DNA of 10,554 bases from Candidatus Marinamargulisbacteria bacterium SCGC AG-343-D04 (GTDB lineage: Bacteria > Margulisbacteria > Marinamargulisbacteria > GCA-2716485 > GCA-002719695). The translations under genes and the position numbers were made by a program. Below the pieces are notes generated by a model. The model ran no database searches, had not been told where the DNA came from, and saw only the letters and a list, made by a program, of their open reading frames with translations. Numbering within the stretch: the first letter of the stretch is position 1; the number at the start of each line of letters is the position of its first letter. Shown here piece after piece: positions 1 to 6,648 of the stretch. The DNA lies in the NCBI GenBank assembly GCA_003265885.1, contig QFBQ01000042.1, positions 1 to 10,554 of the forward strand, read 5' to 3'.

Positions 1-457
1 CCTTGTTTTCGATATTAAATTGTATGAGATGGTAATCTTCTAATTGCGGATTAATTGAAATAGATTTTCCTAAAATAATCTTTTCTTGGTGATTTAGGAT
101 GATTCCGTGTTGGTCAAAACACTGAGAGATATACAGTGATAGTCTTAGTGCGATAAATTCAATGAGTAAACTAGAAGGGGCTGTGTTTTCGGTATCGTCT
201 ATTCCTAAAAATTGTTGGGAAAAATGATGGCAAAGGGAGGGAGGTAGAACAATGAAGCCTCGTCTATTTGCACAAAAGAAGGGAATGAAGATGTGTTTTT
301 TTGAGTGAGTTAAGAAGGGCTCAATCTCTTCAGGTAGATTCAGTAGTTCAATGTTATTGATGGTGTAATCGTTTTTGTAAAGCGTGCTTAATTCCTCTGC
401 TAAGAGATTCGCGATTTTTAATTGATAAACGTATAATGTTTTTAATGTTGGGTTCAT
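1..457 (-). CDS. FliM-like flagellar motor switch protein, N-terminal 152 residues (runs off window)
   Basis: The gene starts at an ATG (457-455) preceded by a strong AAGGAG site 7 bases upstream, and stays open to the window edge. The visible 152 residues follow the FliM middle-domain plan. There is a helical N-terminal stretch, a strand-rich part around residues 57-76 ending in GFIVLPPSL, then a QFLG turn where FliM has its FFGG motif. A long helix follows (IEFIALRLSLYISQCF), and an INPQ near residue 135 matches the INPQ of FliM. In FliM this domain forms the wall of the C-ring and contacts FliG; a C-terminal SpoA/FliN-like domain would lie outside the window. The protein begins directly in the domain, so the usual N-terminal CheY-docking motif (LSQxEIDALL type) is absent. 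It lies 13 bp after the motB-like gene, last visible in the motor operon. Similarity is distant; the FliM call leans on both alignment and gene order. Confidence 0.62.
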   Translation of the reverse strand, partial: MNPTLKTLYVYQLKIANLLAEELSTLYKNDYTINNIELLNLPEEIEPFLTHSKKHIFIPFFCANRRGFIVLPPSLCHHFSQQFLGIDDTENTAPSSLLIEFIALRLSLYISQCFDQHGIILNHQEKIILGKSISINPQLEDYHLIQFNIENK

Positions 458-470
458 GTTTATCTCCTTG

Positions 471-1094
471 TTATAGCGGCTTTATATAAATTTCGACTCG
501 TCTGTTTTGCGCTTTATATATAGCGCTTGTATTTTTTAAAATAGGTCTTGAAGCTCCATATCCAGTTGCTTTTAAATACTTTGAATGTACTCCAGATTCG
601 TTTAGAATTTTGGCTACAGCGGAGGCTCTTACTGCAGATAAATGCCAGTTTGAAGGAAAGGCAGAGGTGTTAATGGGAGTGTTGTCGGTATGTCCTTCGA
701 CAATAATGAGAGCATGTTGTTTTTTTAGTAATAGAGCGAGTTTTTTTAGGTACTGTTTCCCCTTTTCTTTAATTTTTGCAGATCCTGGGACAAATAAAAT
801 ATCTTGGCTTAGTGATATGAGTAGTTCATTGTCTAAGGGAGTTGAAAGTTGAGTTAAGGAGTCATTAAGTGATTCGGACTCTGTCACTGAACTTAGAGAA
901 GTATCTTCATTAAATAGACCTAAAGACTTTTGAATCCCTATGGAAATTGTTTTTACTTTATTGGGCGTAACTGTAGAAATTGAAAAGAGATAAATAAAAA
1001 AGACCAATAGAAGTAACGATATATCGGTAAAGGATATAAAGAAAGAATGGTTTTTTGTGTTTTCTAATACAGATGAATAATTTATTTTTTCCAT
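471..1094 (-). CDS. motB: MotB-like stator subunit with OmpA-type peptidoglycan-binding domain
   Basis: This 207-aa protein has the MotB architecture. After a short cytoplasmic N-terminus comes one membrane helix at about residues 18-40. It carries Asp24 in the context FISFTDISLLLL, matching the ion-binding aspartate of MotB/PomB. A linker with a possible plug helix (about 45-60) follows. The OmpA C-terminal domain (about 90-205) shows GHTDN (134-138), a W-LS-RA-V stretch, GYG and NRRVEI (197-202), all typical of peptidoglycan binding. In the family, MotB anchors the stator to the cell wall and forms the ion channel with MotA. It is shorter than E. coli MotB (308 aa) because of a short linker. 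The start overlaps the end of motA by 13 bp, which suggests translational coupling; the ribosome-binding site is weak. TolR/ExbD is unlikely because the periplasmic domain is OmpA-like and the neighbour is a four-helix MotA. Confidence 0.88.
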   Translation of the reverse strand: MEKINYSSVLENTKNHSFFISFTDISLLLLVFFIYLFSISTVTPNKVKTISIGIQKSLGLFNEDTSLSSVTESESLNDSLTQLSTPLDNELLISLSQDILFVPGSAKIKEKGKQYLKKLALLLKKQHALIIVEGHTDNTPINTSAFPSNWHLSAVRASAVAKILNESGVHSKYLKATGYGASRPILKNTSAIYKAQNRRVEIYIKPL

Positions 1095-1870
1095 AGTGCT
1101 TTTCTCTCTTGTTTTGATAAAAACATTTGCATTTTTTCTTTTACGACGTAAGCACTTTCATTGTTTGAAATAGCTACAACGCCTACTAATAGCATTTCTT
1201 TTTGTAGGATTTCTTGAAAACTTAACAACCTCAATCTTCCAGATATAGGCAGAAAGAGCAGGTTTGCTAGTGCTAGTCCATAAAACGTGGTTACCATAGC
1301 AATGGCCATCCCTTGCCCTAATTGCTCAGGAGATTGTAAGTTGGCAAGTAACTTTATAAGACCGATGACGGTTCCTAGTAACCCGAAAGCAGGAGCATAG
1401 TTGGCTAAGCTTTCAAAAAATGAAAAGCTTTGGAGGTGGCGTTTTTTAATGTTTTCAATGTTTTCGATCAAAATATCTTTTAGGGTATTACCTGTAATAT
1501 CATCTGCGAGTAGTTGAAGTGCATTTTTTAAAAAAATGTCGTTGCAGTTAGTAATTTCTTGTTTTATAGAGTCTAATCCTTGTTGACGAATTTTTGTTGA
1601 TAGTGCAGATAGATTAGTGATGTCATGAGAGAGTTTTGAGGAAGATTTAAAGCTAAATGCAACGATTAGTCGGGAAAATAATCGCTTTATTTGAAGTCCA
1701 GGACTATTGAGATAGGTAGCAGCAAAGGTTCCCCCGATGACGATGATTAGAGATTGAGGATGCCAAAATAATTCTAGAAATGTGGAAATACCAATACCAT
1801 AATAAAGGACGGCTCCTACGAGAGCTATTCCGAAAAGAAATGAAAATTCAAAGCCTCTTTTTTGTTTCAT
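1082..1870 (-). CDS. motA: MotA-like stator subunit
   Basis: This 262-aa protein matches the length and topology of MotA/PomA. Four membrane helices lie at about residues 11-28, 38-54, 153-173 and 188-209, with a cytoplasmic loop of about 95 residues between helices 2 and 3. The diagnostic stretch YAPAFGLLGTVIGL carries Pro160 at the start of helix 3. GMAIAMVTTFYGLALANLLFLP ends in Pro208 in helix 4. These correspond to the two conserved prolines of MotA (173 and 222 in E. coli) that flank the ion path. MotA pentamers surround a MotB dimer and push on FliG. The ATG has a good site (GAAGGTG) and overlaps the fliG stop by 4 bp. There is no long C-terminal tail, so it does not resemble ZorA of Zorya defence systems. 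I cannot tell from sequence alone whether it uses protons or sodium. Confidence 0.92.
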   Translation of the reverse strand: MKQKRGFEFSFLFGIALVGAVLYYGIGISTFLELFWHPQSLIIVIGGTFAATYLNSPGLQIKRLFSRLIVAFSFKSSSKLSHDITNLSALSTKIRQQGLDSIKQEITNCNDIFLKNALQLLADDITGNTLKDILIENIENIKKRHLQSFSFFESLANYAPAFGLLGTVIGLIKLLANLQSPEQLGQGMAIAMVTTFYGLALANLLFLPISGRLRLLSFQEILQKEMLLVGVVAISNNESAYVVKEKMQMFLSKQERKALWKK

Positions 1871-2877
1871 TTTTCACCTTCTAGTTGTGTTGCTTGTTTA
1901 ATGTTCGAATCAATCTTTTGTTCTTTTTGTAATTGTCGTATTGTGTGGATACATTCAAATTTGGATATATCGCTTTTTTTATCTGATTTTTTTGAAATAT
2001 ACTCTATATCTTCTAAAATAATGGCACGTTGTCTTTCACTCAGATTAGATAACAGTGTTAAACGTGTTTCTTCATTGAAGTTTAATATGACTTGAGGAAG
2101 TATTTTCTTTTCATTTAATGTGTTTACGATAGTTTTTTGGTCTTGAGTATTAAAGCTAAGAATGTCTTCAATATCTAAGAAAAAGGGGCGTAGTTTTTCG
2201 GTCATGTCATTGCTAACTTGAAGTTGATCAATTTTTGTAAATGTTTCTTCATCAAAAATCTCTAAAATTTCTACTAGTTTTTGAGTTTTACTGTGTGAGC
2301 TTTTAAGTCCTTGTTTCTTTTTTAGTTTTAATTTGTTTAACAGAAATAGTTTGAATGCGTTTTGACATTTTTCATTGGAAGGGGACATGTTCTGGTAGTG
2401 TTTTAAATAGAGGCTAATCTCATCTATGGCTAGTGTTGAGAACAGTTCTTTGAGTTCTTTTCCTGATAAACTGTGGCATAAAAGACCTTTGATGGGGTGA
2501 GGATGCTCGGATAAGAATGAGGCATAATCTTCTACAGGGAACTCACTGAAAAAGGAGAGTTTATTGGAATCGCTATGCGTTTCTTCATAGGAGTTGTTGA
2601 TTTGATCTTCTAGTTTATGAAGGGTGCTGATAGGGACAAGTTCTCCACTTTGAAGTAAGTTAAAGCATTCAGAGAGAGATTCTCTGGTGTGTTCTTGTGA
2701 ATAAATTGGCATTTCTTTAATACGCGTTAATAGTTTTTCTTTTGTAAAAATGTCTAATTTTAGTTCTTTAAAAATATATAAAAATAGGGATGTGTTGACC
2801 TTGTATAGGTGAGATAGCACTATGATTACTTTATCTATATTTTTTAATTTTATTGATGGTTTGTTTTTATTTGTCAT
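1867..2877 (-). CDS. fliG: FliG-like motor switch/torque protein
   Basis: This is a divergent but full-length FliG (336 aa; the family is about 330-345). The N-terminal helices (about 10-95) resemble the FliF-binding domain. The middle domain has EHPHP at 124-128, matching the EHPQ motif of FliG in both sequence and position. The C-terminal region reads LLSNLSERQRAIILEDIE (about 273-292), matching the FliG torque helix. Arg282, Glu289 and Asp290 align with E. coli Arg281, Asp288 and Asp289, which face MotA. The position of E. coli Lys264 seems to carry a hydrophobic residue, but that alignment is less secure. FliG sits on the MS-ring and turns stator motion into rotation. The ATG has a GAGGGAAG site and overlaps the fliF end by 11 bp. 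Many insertions are Lys/Ser-rich, so plain similarity would be low; the motifs and neighbours carry the call. Confidence 0.82.
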   Translation of the reverse strand: MTNKNKPSIKLKNIDKVIIVLSHLYKVNTSLFLYIFKELKLDIFTKEKLLTRIKEMPIYSQEHTRESLSECFNLLQSGELVPISTLHKLEDQINNSYEETHSDSNKLSFFSEFPVEDYASFLSEHPHPIKGLLCHSLSGKELKELFSTLAIDEISLYLKHYQNMSPSNEKCQNAFKLFLLNKLKLKKKQGLKSSHSKTQKLVEILEIFDEETFTKIDQLQVSNDMTEKLRPFFLDIEDILSFNTQDQKTIVNTLNEKKILPQVILNFNEETRLTLLSNLSERQRAIILEDIEYISKKSDKKSDISKFECIHTIRQLQKEQKIDSNIKQATQLEGEK

Positions 2878-3928
2878 TATCTTCCCTCAACCAATTTTCT
2901 ATGATTTCTATTGTTGTATCAGGTGCTTTTTGTATGGCGCTGATGACTTCTTTAGGGTGTTTATATGTAGGTTCAATAGCGTGTTGTTTTTCCTGAGAGT
3001 CGTCTTGTGTATCGGTATCTTCTAAAGCTTGTTTGTCTTTTTCTTTTTTCTGTTTATACGTGTTTCGTATACTTATTAACCACATGATTAATTTTATTAA
3101 AAGGAAAAATGCTAATGCAAGTAGAGGTACGTACCAATATGGGCGCACTTTTTTGTAGACGTTTTTTAGTGGGGTTGTGATGTGTTTTTCTAGAAACAGT
3201 TTTGAGGTTTCAACGATGTTAAACTGTGTGGAAATGTGGTTTTTTTCGAGTAATAATTGATCGCCTCTATCATAATTAATGGATAAGATGTTTTCTAGAT
3301 AGTGTTGAATTTCTGTTCTCATAATGTCGTTTTCTTCGAAAATAGAGTAATCAAATAGGATGAGTACTTTTAGAGTGTCGATTCGGTTATCTTTGTATTT
3401 GATTTCAATGTTTTCTTCATCGAAGTATATTTTGTTGGAATCGGTTTTGCTTGAATTTCTTTTAGACTGTTTTTTTTCTGGTTTGCTGCTTTCTTTAATG
3501 TCGTAAAATCGAGTATCTGTTAACATTTCAGTCATACCTGGTAAGGTGACGGGGTTTTTTTCGGATTTTCTTTCAATGGTTTTACTGATAGATGTAGATT
3601 TTGATTCTATAGTGGATTCTGTAGACTGTGTTTCTTTGAACTCTTTGGGTATTTTTACAGTTTTTTGGACTTTTTCTAGTTTTTCTTTGAATGTCACGGT
3701 GGTGAATACTTTGAATTGTTGGCTATTGAGTAAGGTTTGTAAGAACTGAGTTGTTTTTGTTGTAATTTCTTGTTCATATTGAGATTCCATTGTTGATTTT
3801 CCAAGAGATAATTTGCCTTGGCTATGTAAATTAATAATCCAAATTGTGACTAAAAGAATAGATAGTAGGGTCAGATACTTGAATAGTTCCTGAGATGTTT
3901 GTTTTATAAATTTAAGTAATGTCGTCAT
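2867..3928 (-). CDS. fliF: Short FliF-like MS-ring protein (third ring-building domain only)
   Basis: This 353-aa protein is much shorter than normal FliF (about 550 aa). It has a first membrane helix at about 17-33, then a domain like the FliF RBM3/collar. The halves of RBM3 are seen in YEQEITTKTTQFLQTLL...VFTTVTF (51-80) and INYDRGDQLLL (217-227), where FliF has its RGD-type motif. Between them lies a low-complexity Lys/Ser/Thr-rich insert (about 95-165) containing TLPGMTEML. A second membrane helix (about 264-287) and a charged cytoplasmic tail follow. The tail ends in a helix, HPKEVISAI...IIENWLRED (324-350), resembling the FliG-binding C-terminus of FliF. RBM1 and RBM2, which in flagella lie near the export gate, appear absent. 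It is the second gene of the operon, 15 bp after the lipoprotein gene, with a poor ribosome-binding site. Shortened FliF-like proteins are also known in Chlamydiae, but I make no taxonomic claim from this. Confidence 0.72.
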   Translation of the reverse strand: MTTLLKFIKQTSQELFKYLTLLSILLVTIWIINLHSQGKLSLGKSTMESQYEQEITTKTTQFLQTLLNSQQFKVFTTVTFKEKLEKVQKTVKIPKEFKETQSTESTIESKSTSISKTIERKSEKNPVTLPGMTEMLTDTRFYDIKESSKPEKKQSKRNSSKTDSNKIYFDEENIEIKYKDNRIDTLKVLILFDYSIFEENDIMRTEIQHYLENILSINYDRGDQLLLEKNHISTQFNIVETSKLFLEKHITTPLKNVYKKVRPYWYVPLLALAFFLLIKLIMWLISIRNTYKQKKEKDKQALEDTDTQDDSQEKQHAIEPTYKHPKEVISAIQKAPDTTIEIIENWLREDNDK

Positions 3929-3943
3929 GTTTTTGTCCGTTTT

Positions 3944-5887
3944 TTATATCATCTGTGGAGGGTTAAAGGTTAAAGGGTCAGAGTTATTTTGAATTTCGTA
4001 GTCATCGCTTAGGGTGTCATTATCAGAGTCACGTAGTGTTGGGTTTGTGCCATGGATGTTTACTTCATCTCCATCAGATAAAGTATCGCCATCAGAGTCT
4101 TTTATTAGAGGCTCAGTTAAATGGTTATGGACTTCGTCTCCATCTTGTAGACCATCGTCATCTGAATCAGGGTTGCTGGGTGATGTTAGATGAATATTTA
4201 ATTCATCTCCATCAGAAAGGTTATCGCCGTCAGAGTCAGGGTTGTTTGCGAGAAGATTGTTATCAAACTCGTTTAGATTAGATATTCCATCTTGATCTAA
4301 ATCTTCATTAGTATCGTTTTTATTAGGATTGAGATCGTTTTGAGCTTCGTATCCATCAGGAATGGTGTCGTTATCAGAATCAGGGTTGTTAGGGTCTGTA
4401 TTGTACCTGATTTCATCATAATCTGATAATTTGTCTCCATCAGAATCAGGGTTGTTAATATCAGTGTTATTCTTGAATTCATCTAAGTTTGATACGCCAT
4501 CTTGATCTGAATCTTCATTAGCATCGTTTTTGAGAGGGTCTAGATCATTTTGAATTTCGTAGCCATCAGGGATGTTATCGTTATCAGAATCAGGATTGTT
4601 AGAAGAGGTGTTGTTATTAAATTCATCTATGTTTGAAATACTATCTTTATCAAAATCATTGTTTGCATCGTTAATGTGAGGATTGAGATCGTTGTGTATT
4701 TCGTATGCATCTGGAATGTTGTCGTTATCAGAGTCAGGACTGTTAGGGTCTGTTTGATATAGTGTTATTTCATCATAGTCTGATAATGAGTCGCCATCAG
4801 AGTCAGAGTTGTTGGGAAGAGTGTTATAAGTGAATTCGTCTATATTGGATATCCCATCTTGATCTAAATCTTCATGTGCATCGTCACTATTGTTTGGGTT
4901 TAGATCATTTAATGCTTCGTATCCATCGGGAATATTGTCGTTATCAGAATCAGGGTTATTTGCAGAGGTGTTATTGATAAACTCATTTAGGTTTGATAAT
5001 TCATCTTGATCGAGGTCTTCATTGGAATCGTTTACAAGCGGGTTGAGACCGTTATTAATTTCGTAACCATCAGGAATGGTGTCGTTATCTGTATCAGGGT
5101 TATTGGGTGATGTGTGATGAATGTTCAATTCATCGCTATCAGAAAGGTTATCTCCATCCGTATCAGGGTTGTTTGCGTGTGTATTCGTATAGAATTCCTC
5201 TATATTAGATAGACCATCTTGGTCTAAATCCTCGCTAGCATCGTTTACGTGAGGGTTGAGACTGTTTTGAACTTCGTATCCATCAGGGACACCGTCGCTG
5301 TCAGAATCAGTTTGGTTTGGGTCTGTTTTGTATGTGTTGATTTCATCATAATCTGTTAGATTGTCGCTATCGGAGAATATGCTGTTTGGGTTTGTATTAT
5401 GTGTGATTACTTCATCATAATCTGACAGTTTGTCACTATCGGAGTCCGTGTTGTTTGGGTTTGTGCGATGAACTCTTACTTCATCTCCATCAGAGAGCTT
5501 ATCTCCATCTGAATCAGGGTTGTTTGCTTGAGTATTTTTGTTGAATTCGTCAAGATTTGATAAACCATCTTGATCAAAATCATCGTTAGCATCGTTAAAG
5601 AGTGGGTTAATCTCGTTATAAATTTCGTATCCATCGGGAATTCCGTCGTCATCAGAATCTTTTTTATTTGGATCTGTGTCATAAATTGTGAGTTCATCTA
5701 TATCGGAAATTCCATCTTTATCGGAGTCTACACCTTCAAGTTTAGGAGAAGAGGAGGGGCTTTCAGTATTCTCTTGATTAATCTCTTCTTGAAATAATAG
5801 ATCATTATTATTTTCACAACTCGTTAATAGTAATGAAATGCTACAGAGTAGAATTAATAGATATTTTGTGTTTTTTTTTGTTGTCAT
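3944..5887 (-). CDS. Outer-membrane lipoprotein of tandem thrombospondin-type-3-like repeats
   Basis: This 647-aa protein starts with a lipoprotein signal (MTTKKNTKY, a hydrophobic core, then the lipobox LLTSC with Cys24). Residue +2 is Glu, so sorting to the outer membrane is expected. After a short Glu/Asn/Ser linker, the rest is about 25 Asp-rich units of the form DxDxDGxxDxxE, about 22-25 residues each. These alternate between IPDGYE, LSNLDEF and LSDYDE types. Such TSP3-like loops bind calcium in known families and form stiff rods. Many canonical Gly/Asp positions are replaced here by Asn, Thr or Lys, so some sites may be weak. No other domain follows; the protein ends soon after the last repeat. 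It is extremely acidic. It heads the motor operon, 15 bp before fliF, with a possible promoter directly upstream. The role is unknown: a surface adhesin, a stalk, or an extracellular part of the motor device are all possible. Confidence 0.85.
   Translation of the reverse strand: MTTKKNTKYLLILLCSISLLLTSCENNNDLLFQEEINQENTESPSSSPKLEGVDSDKDGISDIDELTIYDTDPNKKDSDDDGIPDGYEIYNEINPLFNDANDDFDQDGLSNLDEFNKNTQANNPDSDGDKLSDGDEVRVHRTNPNNTDSDSDKLSDYDEVITHNTNPNSIFSDSDNLTDYDEINTYKTDPNQTDSDSDGVPDGYEVQNSLNPHVNDASEDLDQDGLSNIEEFYTNTHANNPDTDGDNLSDSDELNIHHTSPNNPDTDNDTIPDGYEINNGLNPLVNDSNEDLDQDELSNLNEFINNTSANNPDSDNDNIPDGYEALNDLNPNNSDDAHEDLDQDGISNIDEFTYNTLPNNSDSDGDSLSDYDEITLYQTDPNSPDSDNDNIPDAYEIHNDLNPHINDANNDFDKDSISNIDEFNNNTSSNNPDSDNDNIPDGYEIQNDLDPLKNDANEDSDQDGVSNLDEFKNNTDINNPDSDGDKLSDYDEIRYNTDPNNPDSDNDTIPDGYEAQNDLNPNKNDTNEDLDQDGISNLNEFDNNLLANNPDSDGDNLSDGDELNIHLTSPSNPDSDDDGLQDGDEVHNHLTEPLIKDSDGDTLSDGDEVNIHGTNPTLRDSDNDTLSDDYEIQNNSDPLTFNPPQMI
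4000..5745 (-). repeat. Coding tandem repeat array (about 25 Asp-rich units, modular)
   Basis: The array lies inside the lipoprotein gene. Units of about 66-75 bp are arranged in larger modules. Each module begins with a PDGYE-type unit (for example near 4345, 4560, 4705, 4918, 5064 and 5276). Start-to-start distances alternate between roughly 213 bp (three units) and 146 bp (two units). Near-identical words such as the reverse complements of ccatcttgatct and ccatcagaatcagg recur along the array. This suggests growth by duplication of multi-unit blocks, and possible length variation between strains. Confidence 0.85.
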
Positions 5888-6172
5888 AAAATGTCTCTTT
5901 TATAGTTATCGTTATAAAGTGTCAATTTGTTTCATTAATTTTATTTTTTTAATGTGTAAAGGAATAATCTAGTAAATAACTTTACCAACTTCTTTTTGAT
6001 TGTAGGAGGTTTTTTTACATAAAATGCAGAATAGTACTCAAATTATGAGTTGTGAATTTTAGTATATTCGGATGTTCTTGTATAGTGTTTTTTGTATTAT
6101 CTTGAGTTTATAGTTGCTAGAAAAGGTGGTTTTTTTTCGACAAATAATGTTAGATAATATATCTGTAATTTT
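5888..6172. other. Non-coding region between the motor operon and the HxlR gene
   Basis: This 285-bp, very AT-rich stretch separates the 3' end of the HxlR gene from the start of the lipoprotein gene. It contains the candidate operon promoter near 5899-5925. On the plus strand a TAGGAGG word occurs at 6003-6009, but it serves no convincing reading frame. I see no hairpin plus T-run good enough to call a terminator for the HxlR gene, and no RNA gene. Confidence 0.6.
5899..5925 (-). promoter_or_regulatory. Candidate sigma70-type promoter of the lipoprotein-motor operon
   Basis: On the minus strand a perfect TTGACA (5925-5920) is followed, 15 bp on, by TATAAA (5904-5899). The spacing is short for a sigma70 promoter. 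Start of transcription would fall about 5-8 bases before the ATG at 5887, giving an almost leaderless message. The weak AAGAGA upstream of the ATG would then lie mostly outside the mRNA. No other gene boundary in the downstream operon leaves room for a clear promoter, so this could drive all six genes. Confidence 0.42.
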
Positions 6173-6484
6173 TTAAATATAATTATGTTGCCCCCATTTA
6201 GCCATAGATTCTAAAACTGGAATTACTGATTTACCATGCTTTGTTAAACTGTATTCAACTTTTGGGGGTATTATAGGATATACTTTCCTGCTTACTATGC
6301 CATCTTCTTCTAAGCTTCTTAATTGTTGAGTTAACATTTTTTGGGTGATTTTAGGAATTGTTTTAAATAATTCACCATAACGCAATACGTCACATTGATT
6401 AATGTGCCACAATATCAAAGGTTTCCACTTACCTCCAATACAGCGAATACAATACGTAACAGGACATTCATTTTTGTGTTTCAT
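6173..6484 (-). CDS. HxlR-family winged-helix transcriptional regulator
   Basis: This 103-aa protein carries the full HxlR signature. CPVTYC near the start is followed by IGGKWKPLIL (16-25), a RYGEL (35-39) and a recognition-helix region KITQKMLTQQLRSLEEDGIVSRKVYP (45-70). The wing stretch PPKVEYSLTKHG (73-84) and a C-terminal dimer helix ending KWGQ complete it. Members bind as dimers to short palindromes, and several (YodB, HypR) sense quinones, diamide or aldehydes through a conserved N-terminal cysteine. Cys7 fits that residue. Cys12, Cys15 and Cys31 are also present, giving a CxxxxCxxC pattern unusual enough to note. The gene is divergent from a SnoaL-like gene and shares with it a 164-bp gap containing a strong inverted repeat, so it probably controls that gene and itself. 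The inducing signal is not visible from sequence. Confidence 0.93.
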   Translation of the reverse strand: MKHKNECPVTYCIRCIGGKWKPLILWHINQCDVLRYGELFKTIPKITQKMLTQQLRSLEEDGIVSRKVYPIIPPKVEYSLTKHGKSVIPVLESMAKWGQHNYI

Positions 6485-6504
6485 AAAGGCCTTACTTTCT
6501 TTTT

Positions 6505-6533
6505 AGTATGTATATTACAAAATAGTACATACT
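6505..6533. promoter_or_regulatory. Candidate HxlR operator (inverted repeat)
   Basis: A perfect inverted repeat, AGTATGTA (6505-6512) and TACATACT (6526-6533) with a 13-bp spacer, lies 21 bp upstream of the HxlR start in the divergent intergenic region. The AGTA...TACT ends resemble the half-sites known for YodB-type members of the family. A possible minus-strand -10 (TAATAT, 6517-6512) and a possible plus-strand -35 (TTACAA, 6515-6520) fall inside it. A bound dimer could therefore block both promoters. The operator call is inferred from position and symmetry. Confidence 0.6.
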
Positions 6534-6648
6534 TTACTTTAATGCTATGAAAGAACTATTCTCATGTCAAGAAATATAAATTGTGAAAGGAGAATAAATA
6601 TTCATCAATAAAGATAAAGTATAAAGACACCATTAAAAGGAGAAAAAA

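Noticed and set aside
1082..1870. MotA/MotB pair as part of a Zorya anti-phage system
   Set aside because: ZorA has a long C-terminal tail and partners with nuclease or helicase genes. Here MotA is of normal length and the neighbours are FliG-, FliF- and FliM-like.
4036..4281. An 81-codon plus-strand frame and similar frames inside the repeat gene
   Set aside because: These are by-products of the repetitive Asp/Asn codons read in other frames; they show no independent start signal or protein features.
3944..5887. CRISPR or DNA-level satellite array in the repeat region
   Set aside because: The repeats vary in sequence while keeping one open frame and the protein motif, so they are coding protein repeats rather than a CRISPR array.
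6024..6062. A 12-codon plus-strand frame after a TAGGAGG word
   Set aside because: The spacing of 14 bases is too long, the peptide is tiny, and nothing supports expression.
6590..6612. AAGGAG followed by ATT CAT CAA TAA as a leader peptide of the SnoaL-like gene
   Set aside because: It has only three codons with a rare ATT start, and the true gene has its own AGGAG and ATG downstream.
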